Positions 28,225 through 38,000 of a stretch of 64,000 bases of DNA are shown here, piece after piece. Both the position numbers and the translations under genes were made by a program. Within the stretch, counting starts at the first letter, position 1, and each line of letters opens with the position of its first letter. Source of the DNA: SZUA-22 sp963751695 (GTDB taxonomy: Bacteria; Bacteroidota; Ignavibacteria; Ignavibacteriales; Melioribacteraceae); assembly GCA_963751695.1 (NCBI GenBank), contig CAVVVP010000009.1:1-64000 (forward strand). The letters run 5' to 3'. The notes under the pieces are model-generated. The model saw nothing but the letters and a program-made list of their open reading frames with translations. It did no database searches and had not been told where the DNA came from.

Positions 28225-30912
28225 CTACTTCATTAATATCATCTTCTTGGTTGCTAAGAAGCTTCCTGTTTGCAATCTATAAAAATATATTCCACTTGTT
28301 AATTCTGAAGCATCAAAGTTAATTGAGAAATTACCAACTGTTTGTTCTTGATTAATTAATTCTGCTATCTCCCTTCCAAGCACGTCGTATAGCTTCAGTA
28401 TAACAAAGCCTTTTTCTGGGATAGTATATGAAATTATCGTTGATGGATTAAAAGGATTGGGGTAGTTCTGAAATAATTCAAATTTATCAACAGTAAAAGA
28501 TTCTTCATTGATTGACACCATAGTGCCATTGTAGTTTTCATAAGCACCCAAATCTGGTTTGGAGTTTTCTGGGCTTGGTCGAGGTGTCATTTCTAAATCG
28601 TAGAGAGGACTAAAATATGCCACCCCTTCAATTTCAACTGATGTTTCTCCAATCCCTAGGCAGAGGCTGGAATCAGCAAGCTTGAAATTTGAATTAAGAG
28701 TATCTTGAAAAAGGGGATCAATGTCCACGTTCCCCAAGCCCCAATTTACAGCAGATATTGAATCGTTGACAATTATTGAATCCAGACCAAACTGAATATC
28801 AGAGTAATAAATATTCATATCACATCCAACGGTATCTGATGCAGCATTAACTATACAATTAGTCGGGTCGTTTCCCCACATTATTGTGTTTAATAAAACT
28901 GTTGAACTTGTCCCTCTTTGTGTAAGTGCTGCTCCACTGATTCCCTTGTTATTTGCAAACGTACAATTGATGAATGCTACCTTTGCGTTGGTTCCCACAG
29001 CTGCTGCTGAGCTTCCTCCTGCAGTTTTATTAAAGGAGAACAAACAATTTGAAACTGTACCATTTGAGAGATTAGAAAATTGAAAACCCGAAGTTCGTAA
29101 TACGCTAGTATTTTCAGCAATGATTGAGTTTGTTAAATAAAAATCATCAATTATTCCACTTATTAACATATTACTTCCTCTATCTGAAGAATTTCTTAAG
29201 AAACTACAACCATCAATCTCTAAATCTAATATCGATTCTAATACTTTTCTCTGCTGAATCTCAATCCCTCCTCTGTAGTAACCAAAATTATCATCAAAAG
29301 TTGTGTTGAGGAGCTTAAAAGTGTATGGGTTTGTCTGTATTAAAGTATCTGTAAAATATTCGATCGCCCCAGCATTACTGGTAGCATGATTCCCAATGAA
29401 CAAACTACTATCTACTAATAGATGACAATTACCAAATGATGCACCTCCTCCCCAGATTGAATGATTATCTACAAAGATAAGATCGGATAGTTGAAGATTG
29501 GAGAATCCTGAGTTCAATGCACCACCATGTTCAGCTACATTCTGTGTAAATGTTGAGCTGCTTATTATTGTGGTATCATTATAAAACCCTATAGCTCCTC
29601 CCCATATAGATCTATTGTTATCAAAAGAACAACCAATTATTTGGCTTTTACCATTTTCCGAATAAACAGCCCCACTATTGTACTTTGCTGAGTTTTCTAT
29701 AAATTCACATTCTTTGATAACTAGGTTATTGAACCAAGAAAAAATTGCACCACCAGATTCGCTTGTATCTCTGTAAAAATCTGAATTATTTACCTCAATG
29801 TTACTGAAATCTGAATGTATAGCCCCACCCAAGTCTCCGGAGAAGTTATCATTAAACACCGAATTATTTATTAAAATTTCTGAATGATAAAAACCAACTC
29901 CTCCCCCAAAGACAGAAGCTGTATCATTAGCGAATAGACAAGAGTCTAATTGTATATCACTCTTAAATGAATTAATCCCTCCACCAATAGAACTAGCTCC
30001 ATTATTCTGAAAAGTAGCGTTTGAAAAAATTAGATTTGCAGAAGTAGCGTATATAGCCCCACCATCATTGCTATTGTTTTCTTGTAGCACTACATTTCTA
30101 AAAGTTGCAGTTGTTGAATCCCAACATGCCACAGCTCCTCCATTATATTTAGCACTGTTATATTCAAATCTATCCCCACTAAAGCTTGTTGAACTTTCCC
30201 AACCAATGGCTATTGCACCACCATTATTTGTTGCATAATTGTTATTGAAGATGTTTGCTGCAAAGGTGGGATTCGATTCATGCATCTGAATTGCGCCTCC
30301 AGATACAGCTCGATTACGATTGAATGTGTTCCCAACAATCAATATATCTGACCATGCCAAATGAATTGCACCTCCTGTTGGTACTTCTGAAGAGTCACCT
30401 CCTGCACTGTTGTTAGTAAACATGCAATAAGAAACATCTACCTTATCGAAATTTATAACAGTTAAAGCGCCACCAGCATTTATATGCCAAACATCTCCGA
30501 CAGCTTTTGCATATTCAAATTTGCAGTAGTATAATTTCGTAGAATCATTTGTGATATCTGGATCAATGATTCTTATTCCTCCCCAACCGCCAGTAGTCGA
30601 ATTAGGATCACTAAAACCAATGGTGTCATTAACTGTAAATGTAATACTATCAGACTCAGTTCCAATTGCATGCAGGACACCTTGAACATTTAAAACATAA
30701 TGGCCTTGAAATTCAATTCTTACTCCAGGCTCAATAACCAATATTGAATCATCTGGAATTTCAATATTATCAGTGATGATATAAGGAGAATTATCTGAAG
30801 TCCAAATGCCAAACACATTTCCTCCTCCGATATTTGTTTGTGCTAGAAGATTATTTGGAAAAAATAGAATAGCAGTATGCGACAGGACAAAAACCAAAAT
30901 AGCTCGTTTCAT
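28225..30912 (-). CDS. Secreted right-handed beta-helix protein with T9SS tail
   Basis: About 895 aa. The start is placed at ATG 30912, with GAGGG five bases upstream, giving a clean signal peptide (MKRAILVFVLSHTAILFF...LLAQ); codons upstream do not fit. After a short N-terminal part, some 20 imperfect repeats with xFxNNxAxxGGAIxxxxS follow (NNYATNNGGAIAIGWESS, NSAKYNGGAVACWDSTT), the pattern of polymorphic-membrane-protein/parallel beta-helix folds. The tail is FQNYPNPFNPST near residue 820. Such proteins are surface adhesins or polysaccharide-binding structures; no catalytic residues were identified. CRP/FNR-like site B lies on its downstream side. Confidence 0.85.
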   Translation of the reverse strand: MKRAILVFVLSHTAILFFPNNLLAQTNIGGGNVFGIWTSDNSPYIITDNIEIPDDSILVIEPGVRIEFQGHYVLNVQGVLHAIGTESDSITFTVNDTIGFSDPNSTTGGWGGIRIIDPDITNDSTKLYYCKFEYAKAVGDVWHINAGGALTVINFDKVDVSYCMFTNNSAGGDSSEVPTGGAIHLAWSDILIVGNTFNRNRAVSGGAIQMHESNPTFAANIFNNNYATNNGGAIAIGWESSTSFSGDRFEYNSAKYNGGAVACWDSTTATFRNVVLQENNSNDGGAIYATSANLIFSNATFQNNGASSIGGGINSFKSDIQLDSCLFANDTASVFGGGVGFYHSEILINNSVFNDNFSGDLGGAIHSDFSNIEVNNSDFYRDTSESGGAIFSWFNNLVIKECEFIENSAKYNSGAVYSENGKSQIIGCSFDNNRSIWGGAIGFYNDTTIISSSTFTQNVAEHGGALNSGFSNLQLSDLIFVDNHSIWGGGASFGNCHLLVDSSLFIGNHATSNAGAIEYFTDTLIQTNPYTFKLLNTTFDDNFGYYRGGIEIQQRKVLESILDLEIDGCSFLRNSSDRGSNMLISGIIDDFYLTNSIIAENTSVLRTSGFQFSNLSNGTVSNCLFSFNKTAGGSSAAAVGTNAKVAFINCTFANNKGISGAALTQRGTSSTVLLNTIMWGNDPTNCIVNAASDTVGCDMNIYYSDIQFGLDSIIVNDSISAVNWGLGNVDIDPLFQDTLNSNFKLADSSLCLGIGETSVEIEGVAYFSPLYDLEMTPRPSPENSKPDLGAYENYNGTMVSINEESFTVDKFELFQNYPNPFNPSTIISYTIPEKGFVILKLYDVLGREIAELINQEQTVGNFSINFDASELTSGIYFYRLQTGSFLATKKMILMK

Positions 30913-31141
30913 GACTCCCTCAGACTTTTTCGTTTCATAATTTGAACAGCCGCCTTGGGAGAAGCTCAATAAATGTAGGAGAGAAAGTTCAACACAAAAG
31001 TCAAAACGTTTCTCTCAAGGTGGAAAGACTTATAGAAACAACTTAATGATCATTTATAAAATTATCAATATTTTACTATTCAAAATTTGAATTAGATCAC
31101 TCATGAAAACATCATTTCCTATTAATCTCCAGTCTTTTCAC

Positions 31142-31576
31142 TTAGTACTTTGCAATTGCAGACTCATATTCTTTAATATTATGTAAATACTTGCAAAAAT
31201 CTCTTATCTTTTCAGAGGGATGATTTTCAATAATAGATTTTAATTCCTGACAACATTTTTCATCACCAATTTGATAGAGACTCCAGACTAACATCTGACA
31301 AAGTTCATCATTGTCTGACTTTTTCATCTCCTTAACAAGATCTTCACTTACGTCAATAATCCTATATTTCCCCGCAAAGTAAATGCAGCTTATCTTGACA
31401 CCATAGTTATCAGATTGAATCCCATTTAGAATATTTACAATTGCAATATCTGAAAGTTCAATCCTTTGATTAGCGTCTGTCTGAGAATAAGTTAAGCTTG
31501 ATAAAAAGAAAAATAATAGGAATGACAATCCAACAAATGTTGGAGTTTTTCGATATGTATTTTTTCCAGTAACCAT
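31142..31576 (-). CDS. Small secreted HEAT-like repeat protein
   Basis: 144 aa from ATG 31576, preceded by GGGGGG, with a signal peptide (FVGLSFLLFFFLSSLTYSQ). The mature part has about three alpha-helical repeats: IVNILNGIQSDNYGVKISCI, LVKEMKKSDNDELCQMLVWS and ELKSIIENHPSEKIRDFCKY. These resemble HEAT/PBS-lyase repeats, usually used for protein contacts in the periplasm. A perfect TGTGA-N6-TCACA site lies about 150 bp upstream. Function unknown. Confidence 0.65.
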   Translation of the reverse strand: MVTGKNTYRKTPTFVGLSFLLFFFLSSLTYSQTDANQRIELSDIAIVNILNGIQSDNYGVKISCIYFAGKYRIIDVSEDLVKEMKKSDNDELCQMLVWSLYQIGDEKCCQELKSIIENHPSEKIRDFCKYLHNIKEYESAIAKY

Positions 31577-31715
31577 TTTGACCCCCCGGTTTTTTATGGT
31601 ACTCATAATTATAGACGCATCTTATGCTCAAAAGGTTACATGGAATAGTTTGATAGTAGTAACAGTCTTAAAATTATGAATAAAAATTAGAATACAATTT
31701 TTAGTTCAAAATTTC

Positions 31716-31731
31716 TGTGACATAAATCACA
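31716..31731. promoter_or_regulatory. Perfect CRP/FNR-type site C
   Basis: TGTGACATAAATCACA matches TGTGA-N6-TCACA exactly. It lies between the minus-strand HEAT-like gene (start 31576) and a rightward series of hairpins beginning at 31771. It is the third such perfect site in 6 kb, each beside a leftward gene and a rightward hairpin. Confidence 0.65.
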
Positions 31732-31770
31732 ACTATATTTTTAAAATTATATATACTTATTACTGTATAG

Positions 31771-31899
31771 GAAGAACCCTCCTGTACAATTGCTAAGATG
31801 GGAAGTCAATATGGTTCTTCTCATCTAAATTAGTTAGAGAGTTATTTCTCAGTGACTCTCTGCTTTAGGGGGAGCACTTAGTTGTGCTTCCCTTATTTA
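31771..31899 (+). ncRNA. Candidate structured RNA with three hairpins
   Basis: Rightward from site C, three stem-loops occur in series. GAAGAACC (31771) pairs with GGTTCTTC (31813-31820), enclosing 34 nt. AGAGAGT (31836) pairs with ACTCTCT (31855-31861). GGGGAGCAC (31869) pairs with GTGCTTCCC (31884-31892) and is followed by TTATTT. A TATATA/TACTGTATAG stretch at 31750-31770 could be the promoter. No open frame of note covers it. This looks like a ~130-nt RNA ending in an intrinsic terminator, or a long leader; the araC-type gene starts 138 bp further on. Confidence 0.4.
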
Positions 31900-32036
31900 A
31901 TGATTCGATCCTAACCTTTAAGTCAAAAACAACTGAATGATGTTGATAATGTGGGGGATATATCTTATTTTAATCGCTAAAGTATTTATGAGTCATAAAA
32001 TTAATTTGAACTTGTGAAAGCTGTTGAGGGCGGGTT

Positions 32037-32864
32037 GTGATTGACATCAAACATATAAAACCTAGCAAACAACTCTCAAAATATGTCAGAAAAGTATCAA
32101 TATTTGAGAGTCAAAGCATAATAACTTTCAAACAGAAACTTACCCCAAGTGCATATACTTATCTTTCTTACAATCACAAAGATATTCCTTTACCAATAAT
32201 TGGAAAAGAAGAAGAACCTCTTGCAGAGCGTATACAGATTGTTGGACCAAAGATCGGAGAAGATTTTCATGTTAATTATAATGGACATTTAAGCCAAATA
32301 CTGATTGAGTTCACTGCAACAGGTTTTTATTATCTGTTTCACAAATCTCCAAAATCTTATCTTAACAAAATTCTAAACCTTTCCGAGTTTTCTCCAACTG
32401 ACAACTCACATTTACTTAAAGTTAAACTTCAACATTGTAATGATAAATTTGACCAAATTGAAATTCTTGAAAAATGGTTAATCGAAAAATCAAATAAAGC
32501 ATTGAAGTTTTGCGAATATATAGATAAAGCTGTAGGTATTTTGGAAAAAGCTAATGGCCGTATTAACATCGCTGAACTATCTGAACAAATCTATAAAAGT
32601 GAAAGGCAATTTGAGAGACAATTTAAAAAGCTGGTAGGTATAAGTCCAAAATACTTTTCTAAGATCATTCAATTGCACTATGTTATCAATTTAATGCAAA
32701 AGAAAGAATATGGCTCAATTCAGAATTTATCGTATAAATCAAACTATTACGATGCGCCTTCATTTGCAAATAAATTTAAGGAACTAACTGGTCATAGTCC
32801 TGGAGAGTTCTTGGATAGTGACGATCATATAGCACTAAAATACTTCACAGAACTTCCCTTCTAA
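32037..32864 (+). CDS. AraC-family transcriptional regulator
   Basis: 275 aa starting at GTG 32037, with GAGGG seven bases upstream. Residues 1-150 resemble the ligand-side DUF6597 domain (GPKIGEDFHVNYNGHLSQIL, LIEFTATGFYYLFHKSP). Residues about 165-265 hold the double helix-turn-helix: NIAELSEQIYKSERQFERQF then SPKYFSKIIQLHYVINLM and the closing YYDAPSFANKFKELTGHSPG, the AraC signature. It probably acts on the gene 130 bp downstream, because two direct repeats of AraC-operator geometry lie between them. Confidence 0.9.
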   Translation: MIDIKHIKPSKQLSKYVRKVSIFESQSIITFKQKLTPSAYTYLSYNHKDIPLPIIGKEEEPLAERIQIVGPKIGEDFHVNYNGHLSQILIEFTATGFYYLFHKSPKSYLNKILNLSEFSPTDNSHLLKVKLQHCNDKFDQIEILEKWLIEKSNKALKFCEYIDKAVGILEKANGRINIAELSEQIYKSERQFERQFKKLVGISPKYFSKIIQLHYVINLMQKKEYGSIQNLSYKSNYYDAPSFANKFKELTGHSPGEFLDSDDHIALKYFTELPF

Positions 32865-32903
32865 ATTAGTTAAAACTTCGCTTCTCAAGATTTTCACCTA
32901 ATT

Positions 32904-32941
32904 ATGTCGGTTTTTTACAAGGAAATGTCGGTTTTCTACAA
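32904..32941. promoter_or_regulatory. Tandem 17-bp repeats, likely AraC operator
   Basis: ATGTCGGTTTTTTACAA (32904-32920) and ATGTCGGTTTTCTACAA (32925-32941) differ at one base and begin exactly 21 bp apart. Direct half-sites with 21-bp spacing are the arrangement bound by AraC. The second copy abuts the expected -35 position of a TATATT box at 32963-32968, 30 bp before the next gene. Confidence 0.7.
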
Positions 32942-32997
32942 TGAATTCTTCAATTGATCTCATATATTGAAACTAAACATAATTCAGATTCATTCAA

Positions 32998-33426
32998 ATG
33001 AAAAATGATCTTCTTCAACATAAGCTCAGTGTCGATCAAAAAGAGATTTGGAAAAATGTGGAGAAATATACTGCACTTATAATGAAGGGAAATATGGATG
33101 GCTTTCTAGAATATTTTCATAATAACTATTCTGGTTGGAATTATAAAGCTTTTATACCAGTTAGAAAAGCAGATATTAAAAATGAATTACTGCACTTGCC
33201 TAAACGAGAAATATGTTCTTATAGAATAATTCCGATGGAAATTAAGATAATCAAGGATATTGCAATTGTTCACTATTCCTATTCTGTTATTTATAAGAAT
33301 GAGGATGGAAGTGAAAAAGAAAAGTCAGGTCTTAACACAGATATACTCCTAAAGCAAGATGAAAAATGGATGATAATTGCTGATCATGTTGCGGATTATA
33401 AACTATCAGCATCTAAAGATGAATAG
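32998..33426 (+). CDS. SnoaL/DUF4440-like (NTF2-fold) protein
   Basis: 142 aa with no signal peptide. It has the cone-shaped NTF2 fold pattern: an N-terminal helix (WKNVEKYTALIMKGNMDGFL), YFHNNYSGWN, then beta strands ending with KEKSGLNTDILLKQDEKWMI. Relatives include polyketide cyclases, ketosteroid isomerases and many proteins of unknown activity. Its upstream tandem repeats suggest AraC-type control by the preceding regulator. Confidence 0.75.
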   Translation: MKNDLLQHKLSVDQKEIWKNVEKYTALIMKGNMDGFLEYFHNNYSGWNYKAFIPVRKADIKNELLHLPKREICSYRIIPMEIKIIKDIAIVHYSYSVIYKNEDGSEKEKSGLNTDILLKQDEKWMIIADHVADYKLSASKDE

Positions 33427-33515
33427 TCTTGATGAGAATTAGATAAACAAAGTTTTAAGAAAATTCTCAAGTATTAGTGATACGAGAGATGAACAAACAC
33501 AAACAAAAGGAGAAA

Positions 33516-34112
33516 ATGATGAAACGATTAATTTTTATCTTATTTGTAATGGCAGCAACTATGATCTTTTTTAATTGCTCAGATAACAATCCTACTAGTC
33601 CTGAGTCTGGGCAAAGCGATCAAGTTACACTAGCAAAAACAAAAACTGATTTCACCGGAACTGCGGATATTGATTGTTATTGGGGCGGTGCCACAAATGG
33701 AACGATGAAATTGTTACCGAATGGAGATAGGCATCAAAGAGGAGTAAAAGCGAAATATATTATGGATGTATCGGAAGATTTACTCAATGGAGAAATGTAT
33801 TGGGCAACTAGTAAGAACATTGAAGCAGATTGGTTTAAAGCAAAACTTTGGGGTAAAATTGAATTAGTAGTCACTGGAGGTCAAGGGAAATGGGAATTTA
33901 CATGGCATGGGTACAAAATTGGAAGATTAGTTACAATTGATGCTAAGGGTGTTGGGGTAGATGGTGAAGTAAAAGGCATGGTAGCAAAAATGACTATGGA
34001 GATGTTTCTTATGGGAATTAAAAACCCTACCCCAGGAGATGGAAGGCCTCCATTTTTAGTTGATGAGTGTCAAAAAGAATTTCGTTTAATTGAGGGATAT
34101 ATTTTGAAGTAG
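33516..34112 (+). CDS. Secreted lipoprotein, unknown function
   Basis: About 198 aa. AGGAG lies just before ATG-ATG at 33516/33519, giving a lipoprotein signal (LIFILFVMAATMIFFNC) with Cys then SDNNPTSPESGQ, a typical outer-leaflet linker in this phylum. The mature part contains TDFTGTADIDCYWGGA and KWEFTWHGYKIGR, apparently a small beta-rich domain. A T-tailed hairpin follows its stop. The family is not recognised. Confidence 0.7.
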   Translation: MMKRLIFILFVMAATMIFFNCSDNNPTSPESGQSDQVTLAKTKTDFTGTADIDCYWGGATNGTMKLLPNGDRHQRGVKAKYIMDVSEDLLNGEMYWATSKNIEADWFKAKLWGKIELVVTGGQGKWEFTWHGYKIGRLVTIDAKGVGVDGEVKGMVAKMTMEMFLMGIKNPTPGDGRPPFLVDECQKEFRLIEGYILK

Positions 34113-34125
34113 TTATTATCAGATG

Positions 34126-34158
34126 GCGAGAAGTCTTGGCTGGGGCTTCTCGCTTTTT
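34126..34158 (+). terminator. Hairpin C with the same loop motif
   Basis: GCGAGAAG (34126) pairs with CTTCTCGC (34146-34153) without mismatch, followed by five T. The loop TCTTGGCTGGGG keeps CTTGGCTGGG of hairpins A and B, while a G-U pair of A/B is A-U here. It ends the lipoprotein transcript. A degenerate fourth copy (GAGAAGAACTTGGTAGGACT) lies at about 34974-34993, beside the end of the next minus-strand T9SS gene. Confidence 0.75.
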
Positions 34159-34216
34159 ATTATAGAGTGAAATTTTTATCAAAATTGATTTTTAAGGAAT
34201 TAGTCTCTTTGAGATC

Positions 34217-34804
34217 TTAGAATGAGCCAAACTTAAATGTTAAAATACCAGATAAACCGGAAAATTCCGAATCACCCAAATTATCATCTTTAATACCATT
34301 TATATATCTATATCCGACACCAAAATTTATTCTCATAAAACTTAGAATATTTAATTCAGCATTTACTGCTGGTTCACAAACAAAAAACTCATCACTGTTT
34401 CCAAACCACGAATCATCATAGTAGTAACCACTGCGGTGAGAAACACTTCCACCTCCAAGCAATAGGTAAATAGTTGCATGTAATACATCATCAGAATTAA
34501 CAATGTATTCTAATTCAAAACCACCATAACCGAAATTAATGAGCATTTCTTCCCCTAAATAACTTCTAGTTCCAGAAATTTCATTGGCAAGCCCATAACC
34601 ACCTCCACCAATAACTAGAGTATGGTTTATTATCCAGCCACCTCGTCCACCTACTAAAACGGCAAATTGATCTCTTATACTAGAAAATTTGACAACCGGG
34701 CCGCCGAATCCCCCATGGGAGATTTCGCCAGAACCAAAAATTGTTTTTTCTTGACCTAATAAAGTACTGCTTAATAAGAGTAAGAACAGTATAGTTTTCT
34801 TCAT
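34217..34804 (-). CDS. Outer-membrane beta-barrel-like protein
   Basis: 195 aa with a signal peptide (MKKTILFLLLLSSTLLGQ). The rest alternates short strands rich in Gly and aromatics (GGRGGWIINHTLVIGGGGYG, LINFGYGGFELEYIV) and ends FKFGSF, with the terminal Phe common to outer-membrane barrels. It converges with the upstream lipoprotein gene. No specific family was recognised. Confidence 0.7.
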   Translation of the reverse strand: MKKTILFLLLLSSTLLGQEKTIFGSGEISHGGFGGPVVKFSSIRDQFAVLVGGRGGWIINHTLVIGGGGYGLANEISGTRSYLGEEMLINFGYGGFELEYIVNSDDVLHATIYLLLGGGSVSHRSGYYYDDSWFGNSDEFFVCEPAVNAELNILSFMRINFGVGYRYINGIKDDNLGDSEFSGLSGILTFKFGSF

Positions 34805-35004
34805 TTACTACCTCAACATTTATTTTTATCTAACAATGCTTTTGACGTTTTTATTTAATGAGAGTTTGATATATCATTTCTCTTTAAATTCTTTTTTTTC
34901 AGTGACCCTCAATACAACTAGATTTGCTTCTTAGTTTTATATTTTAAGTGTAGGCTTTATTGAATATATAGTTGAGAAGAACTTGGTAGGACTACTTTCC
35001 TTGT

Positions 35005-38000
35005 TTATTTCATTAAAAGCATTTTTTTAGTTTCAATAAAATCTCCAGCTTGAATTCTATAAAAATATGCTCCGCTGGCTAAATTTGAACCATTCAAGTT
35101 TATCTCATAGATTCCGGGAGACTGTAGTTCGTTGACAAGCTCAGTAACTATTCGACCAAGTTGGTCGTAAATCTTGAGTGAGACAAAACTTTGTTTCGGA
35201 ATGGAATAACTGATTCTTGTGGTTGGATTAAAAGGGTTAGGATAGTTTTGAGACAAAGTAAAATTTTCAATAGTTGTTGTTTCTTTCTGTTGATAAATAT
35301 TTGTTCGTTGATCGAAAAAGATTAGAATCTCATTTACCAGTTCATTTCTTGTCTCTTCTGGATAGATTGTTTCAAATGGAAATCCTAATACAATAACTTT
35401 ACCTTCTTCAGAACCATTTGGGAAATAGCCTTCGTAAAAAACTCCAGCGAACCCATCTGCTGTATCTAAACCAGAATATTCAAAAGCTCCAACGCCCCCC
35501 TCCGATAAACCAAAGACATCTGGCCAATCAACATTGTAGGTGCCGTGAGTTCCATTATCAAATCTCACATTGGATAAATTTTGAAAGTATGAGCCACCTA
35601 ATGCATTAGCTGTGTAATAAACATTCTTGGTGTTATATGGAGCATCGTTTAAATATCTAATTTTTAAATAATTTTTGATAAAACTCTTATCAGTAGTGCT
35701 ACCTTTGTAATCAAGATCCCAAGCTATTTCACTACCTGAAACGAATAAGTTTCCTCCAGTATCAAGATAAGTAGAAAATAACTGTTGTTCAGTCTCGTTG
35801 AAAGTCTCGTCCACGGTACTTTCCTCACCCAGAATATAGTCGACGATTTTATAGTCCATTAAGTCAAAAAGACCACTGGATATAGCTTCATTTGTAGCTG
35901 AGTTAAAAAAAAAGGAATTATTATAGAACGCTTTGCCGTGTATTCGATTAAAGTCATATGTATTCCCATCTGAAGCTCTGTCAAAACCATTAACAATAAG
36001 GCCCTGTGGAGTTGATCCATCAGAAGGAATACCAATTCCAAGCACTTCTGAATAATTACTCTCTCCAATTGAATTAACTGCTCTGATTTTTACAAATACT
36101 AGTTTATTGTCAAATAGTTGATCAATAATTAAATTATTCGGATCTAACTCAATCGCTGTCCCAAAATTAATACCGTCATTGCTTAGATAAGCTTTGTAAA
36201 ACTCAACATTATCATCTTGTTCCAATACTATTTTTAATTTGTCTCCATCTACTGATATTACTCCAAATGATGCTGGTTTAGATGGCAGACCAGATATTTC
36301 CAGGTAGCTTGGCTGGCTCATTGGTCCTACTTCGTCGCTAAAAATTTTATAAAGATTATCATCCTTTAAAGCATCGCGTAGATTAGCGATGTTACTATCT
36401 ATAATTGTTAGATTATTAACAAATCTAATCCCGTGACTATAATCAACATAGAGCTCTGTATGGCCGTTATATAAAGGCTGCCATGGGATCCCATCAAGTT
36501 TATGCCAACCATAAATCACTACTTTATTTAATCTTGTGGGATCAACAATTAAATTGCTGATTACTACATCTTTCTTTGTACCACCAACCAATTGACCTAA
36601 CCTAGCAGAAGCCACCTCTCGTTGAGTTTCGATGGCATCATTATGTTCAACAAACTTTGGAACAAGAGTGTTCCTCTCATGCCATGGATAGGTGACTGGT
36701 TCAAGTTTGATATCACAATTTATATATATATTATCTACTAATTTTCTTGTTGGCATTGTCATTCCGAAAAGATCAGCAATTTTTTGGGCAGTAATTGGTC
36801 CCATTGGAACTCTGCAGAAATCCTCATCCGATCCTACAGCTAAATAATCTGGCATCACTTCATAAGATACTGTATGAGCGACTCCAGAATTGTCATTAAA
36901 TGATGTGGTTATTTTTGTGAGAGTCCTTAAAAAATCTGGAATATTTCCATTTGATATTTCTTCAAAAAGTCTCTCTTCTCTTTCTTCAAAAGTAAGATTT
37001 TGAACGCTTGTCATAAATTCTGAACCGGAAAGTGCATCCGTAGGTCTAGGCGGAATATTCAACTTAGTATAATTAGTTTCGCTTTTTTGAATCAAATTTG
37101 TGTAGGCTCCATCTGCATAATATTCATAACCAATATTTTCTTGTGGCGTATTTGATAGTATTGCATGAATAAAACCATTCTTTTCAACTTGAACTGTATG
37201 CAAAATTTTCCGCTCAGGATTCTTTTTTAGAATTATTTGGATTCTTCCATCCAGCGCTGTATGAATAATGAATTCGCTATCTTCAATTGTTTCAAAGTCA
37301 TAGTAATTAGATAGAAATCTGTGCATCCATCTGCTGCGGTACCAGGTTCCACCAGTTGCACTGACAATCGGTTGACCATTATAAAGAGCAACACTGTCAT
37401 TATATGCTAGGGTGAAGAGCATATTCTCATCCGATGCATTTAACCAATTGACGAATTTTGCCCCGTAAGAATCATCATACCCATAATTACTATCAAGGAA
37501 AGCTATTCTTTTTACGAATGGAGGAATTGATTCATAATGATCAATAAAACTGAAATCAAATCTTCCGCCTCCACTATGACCTGTTAACACAATCTCAGTT
37601 TCGAAGTCAGAAAACATTGCTTGTATCTTACTCACCAAGTTATCTATTATTTCATGATAATTGGAATACTTAGCTTTCCAAGCAGGCCATGAAAGTAAAT
37701 TGTTTTCTAAGTAGACTGTAACAAAATTATAATCGATTCCACTTTTCCTAATAAATCTCGTTTGTGCTCCGATGTGTTGAATATTGAAGTGCCAATCATC
37801 TCCGGCTTGCATCACTTTACCAATTGTCTGGCCTGTCGAATTGCCATTTGGTAATGCGTATAGTGCAATTACGATTTTTGATTCTGGATTGAAATTATTT
37901 GCTGCTGGGGCATTAATATGCACCTTAATTTCAGGTTCAAAATCAAATTCTAGAATTTGCTCATCATGATGATAGCTGTTACTAAATCCAAGTAGTCTGA

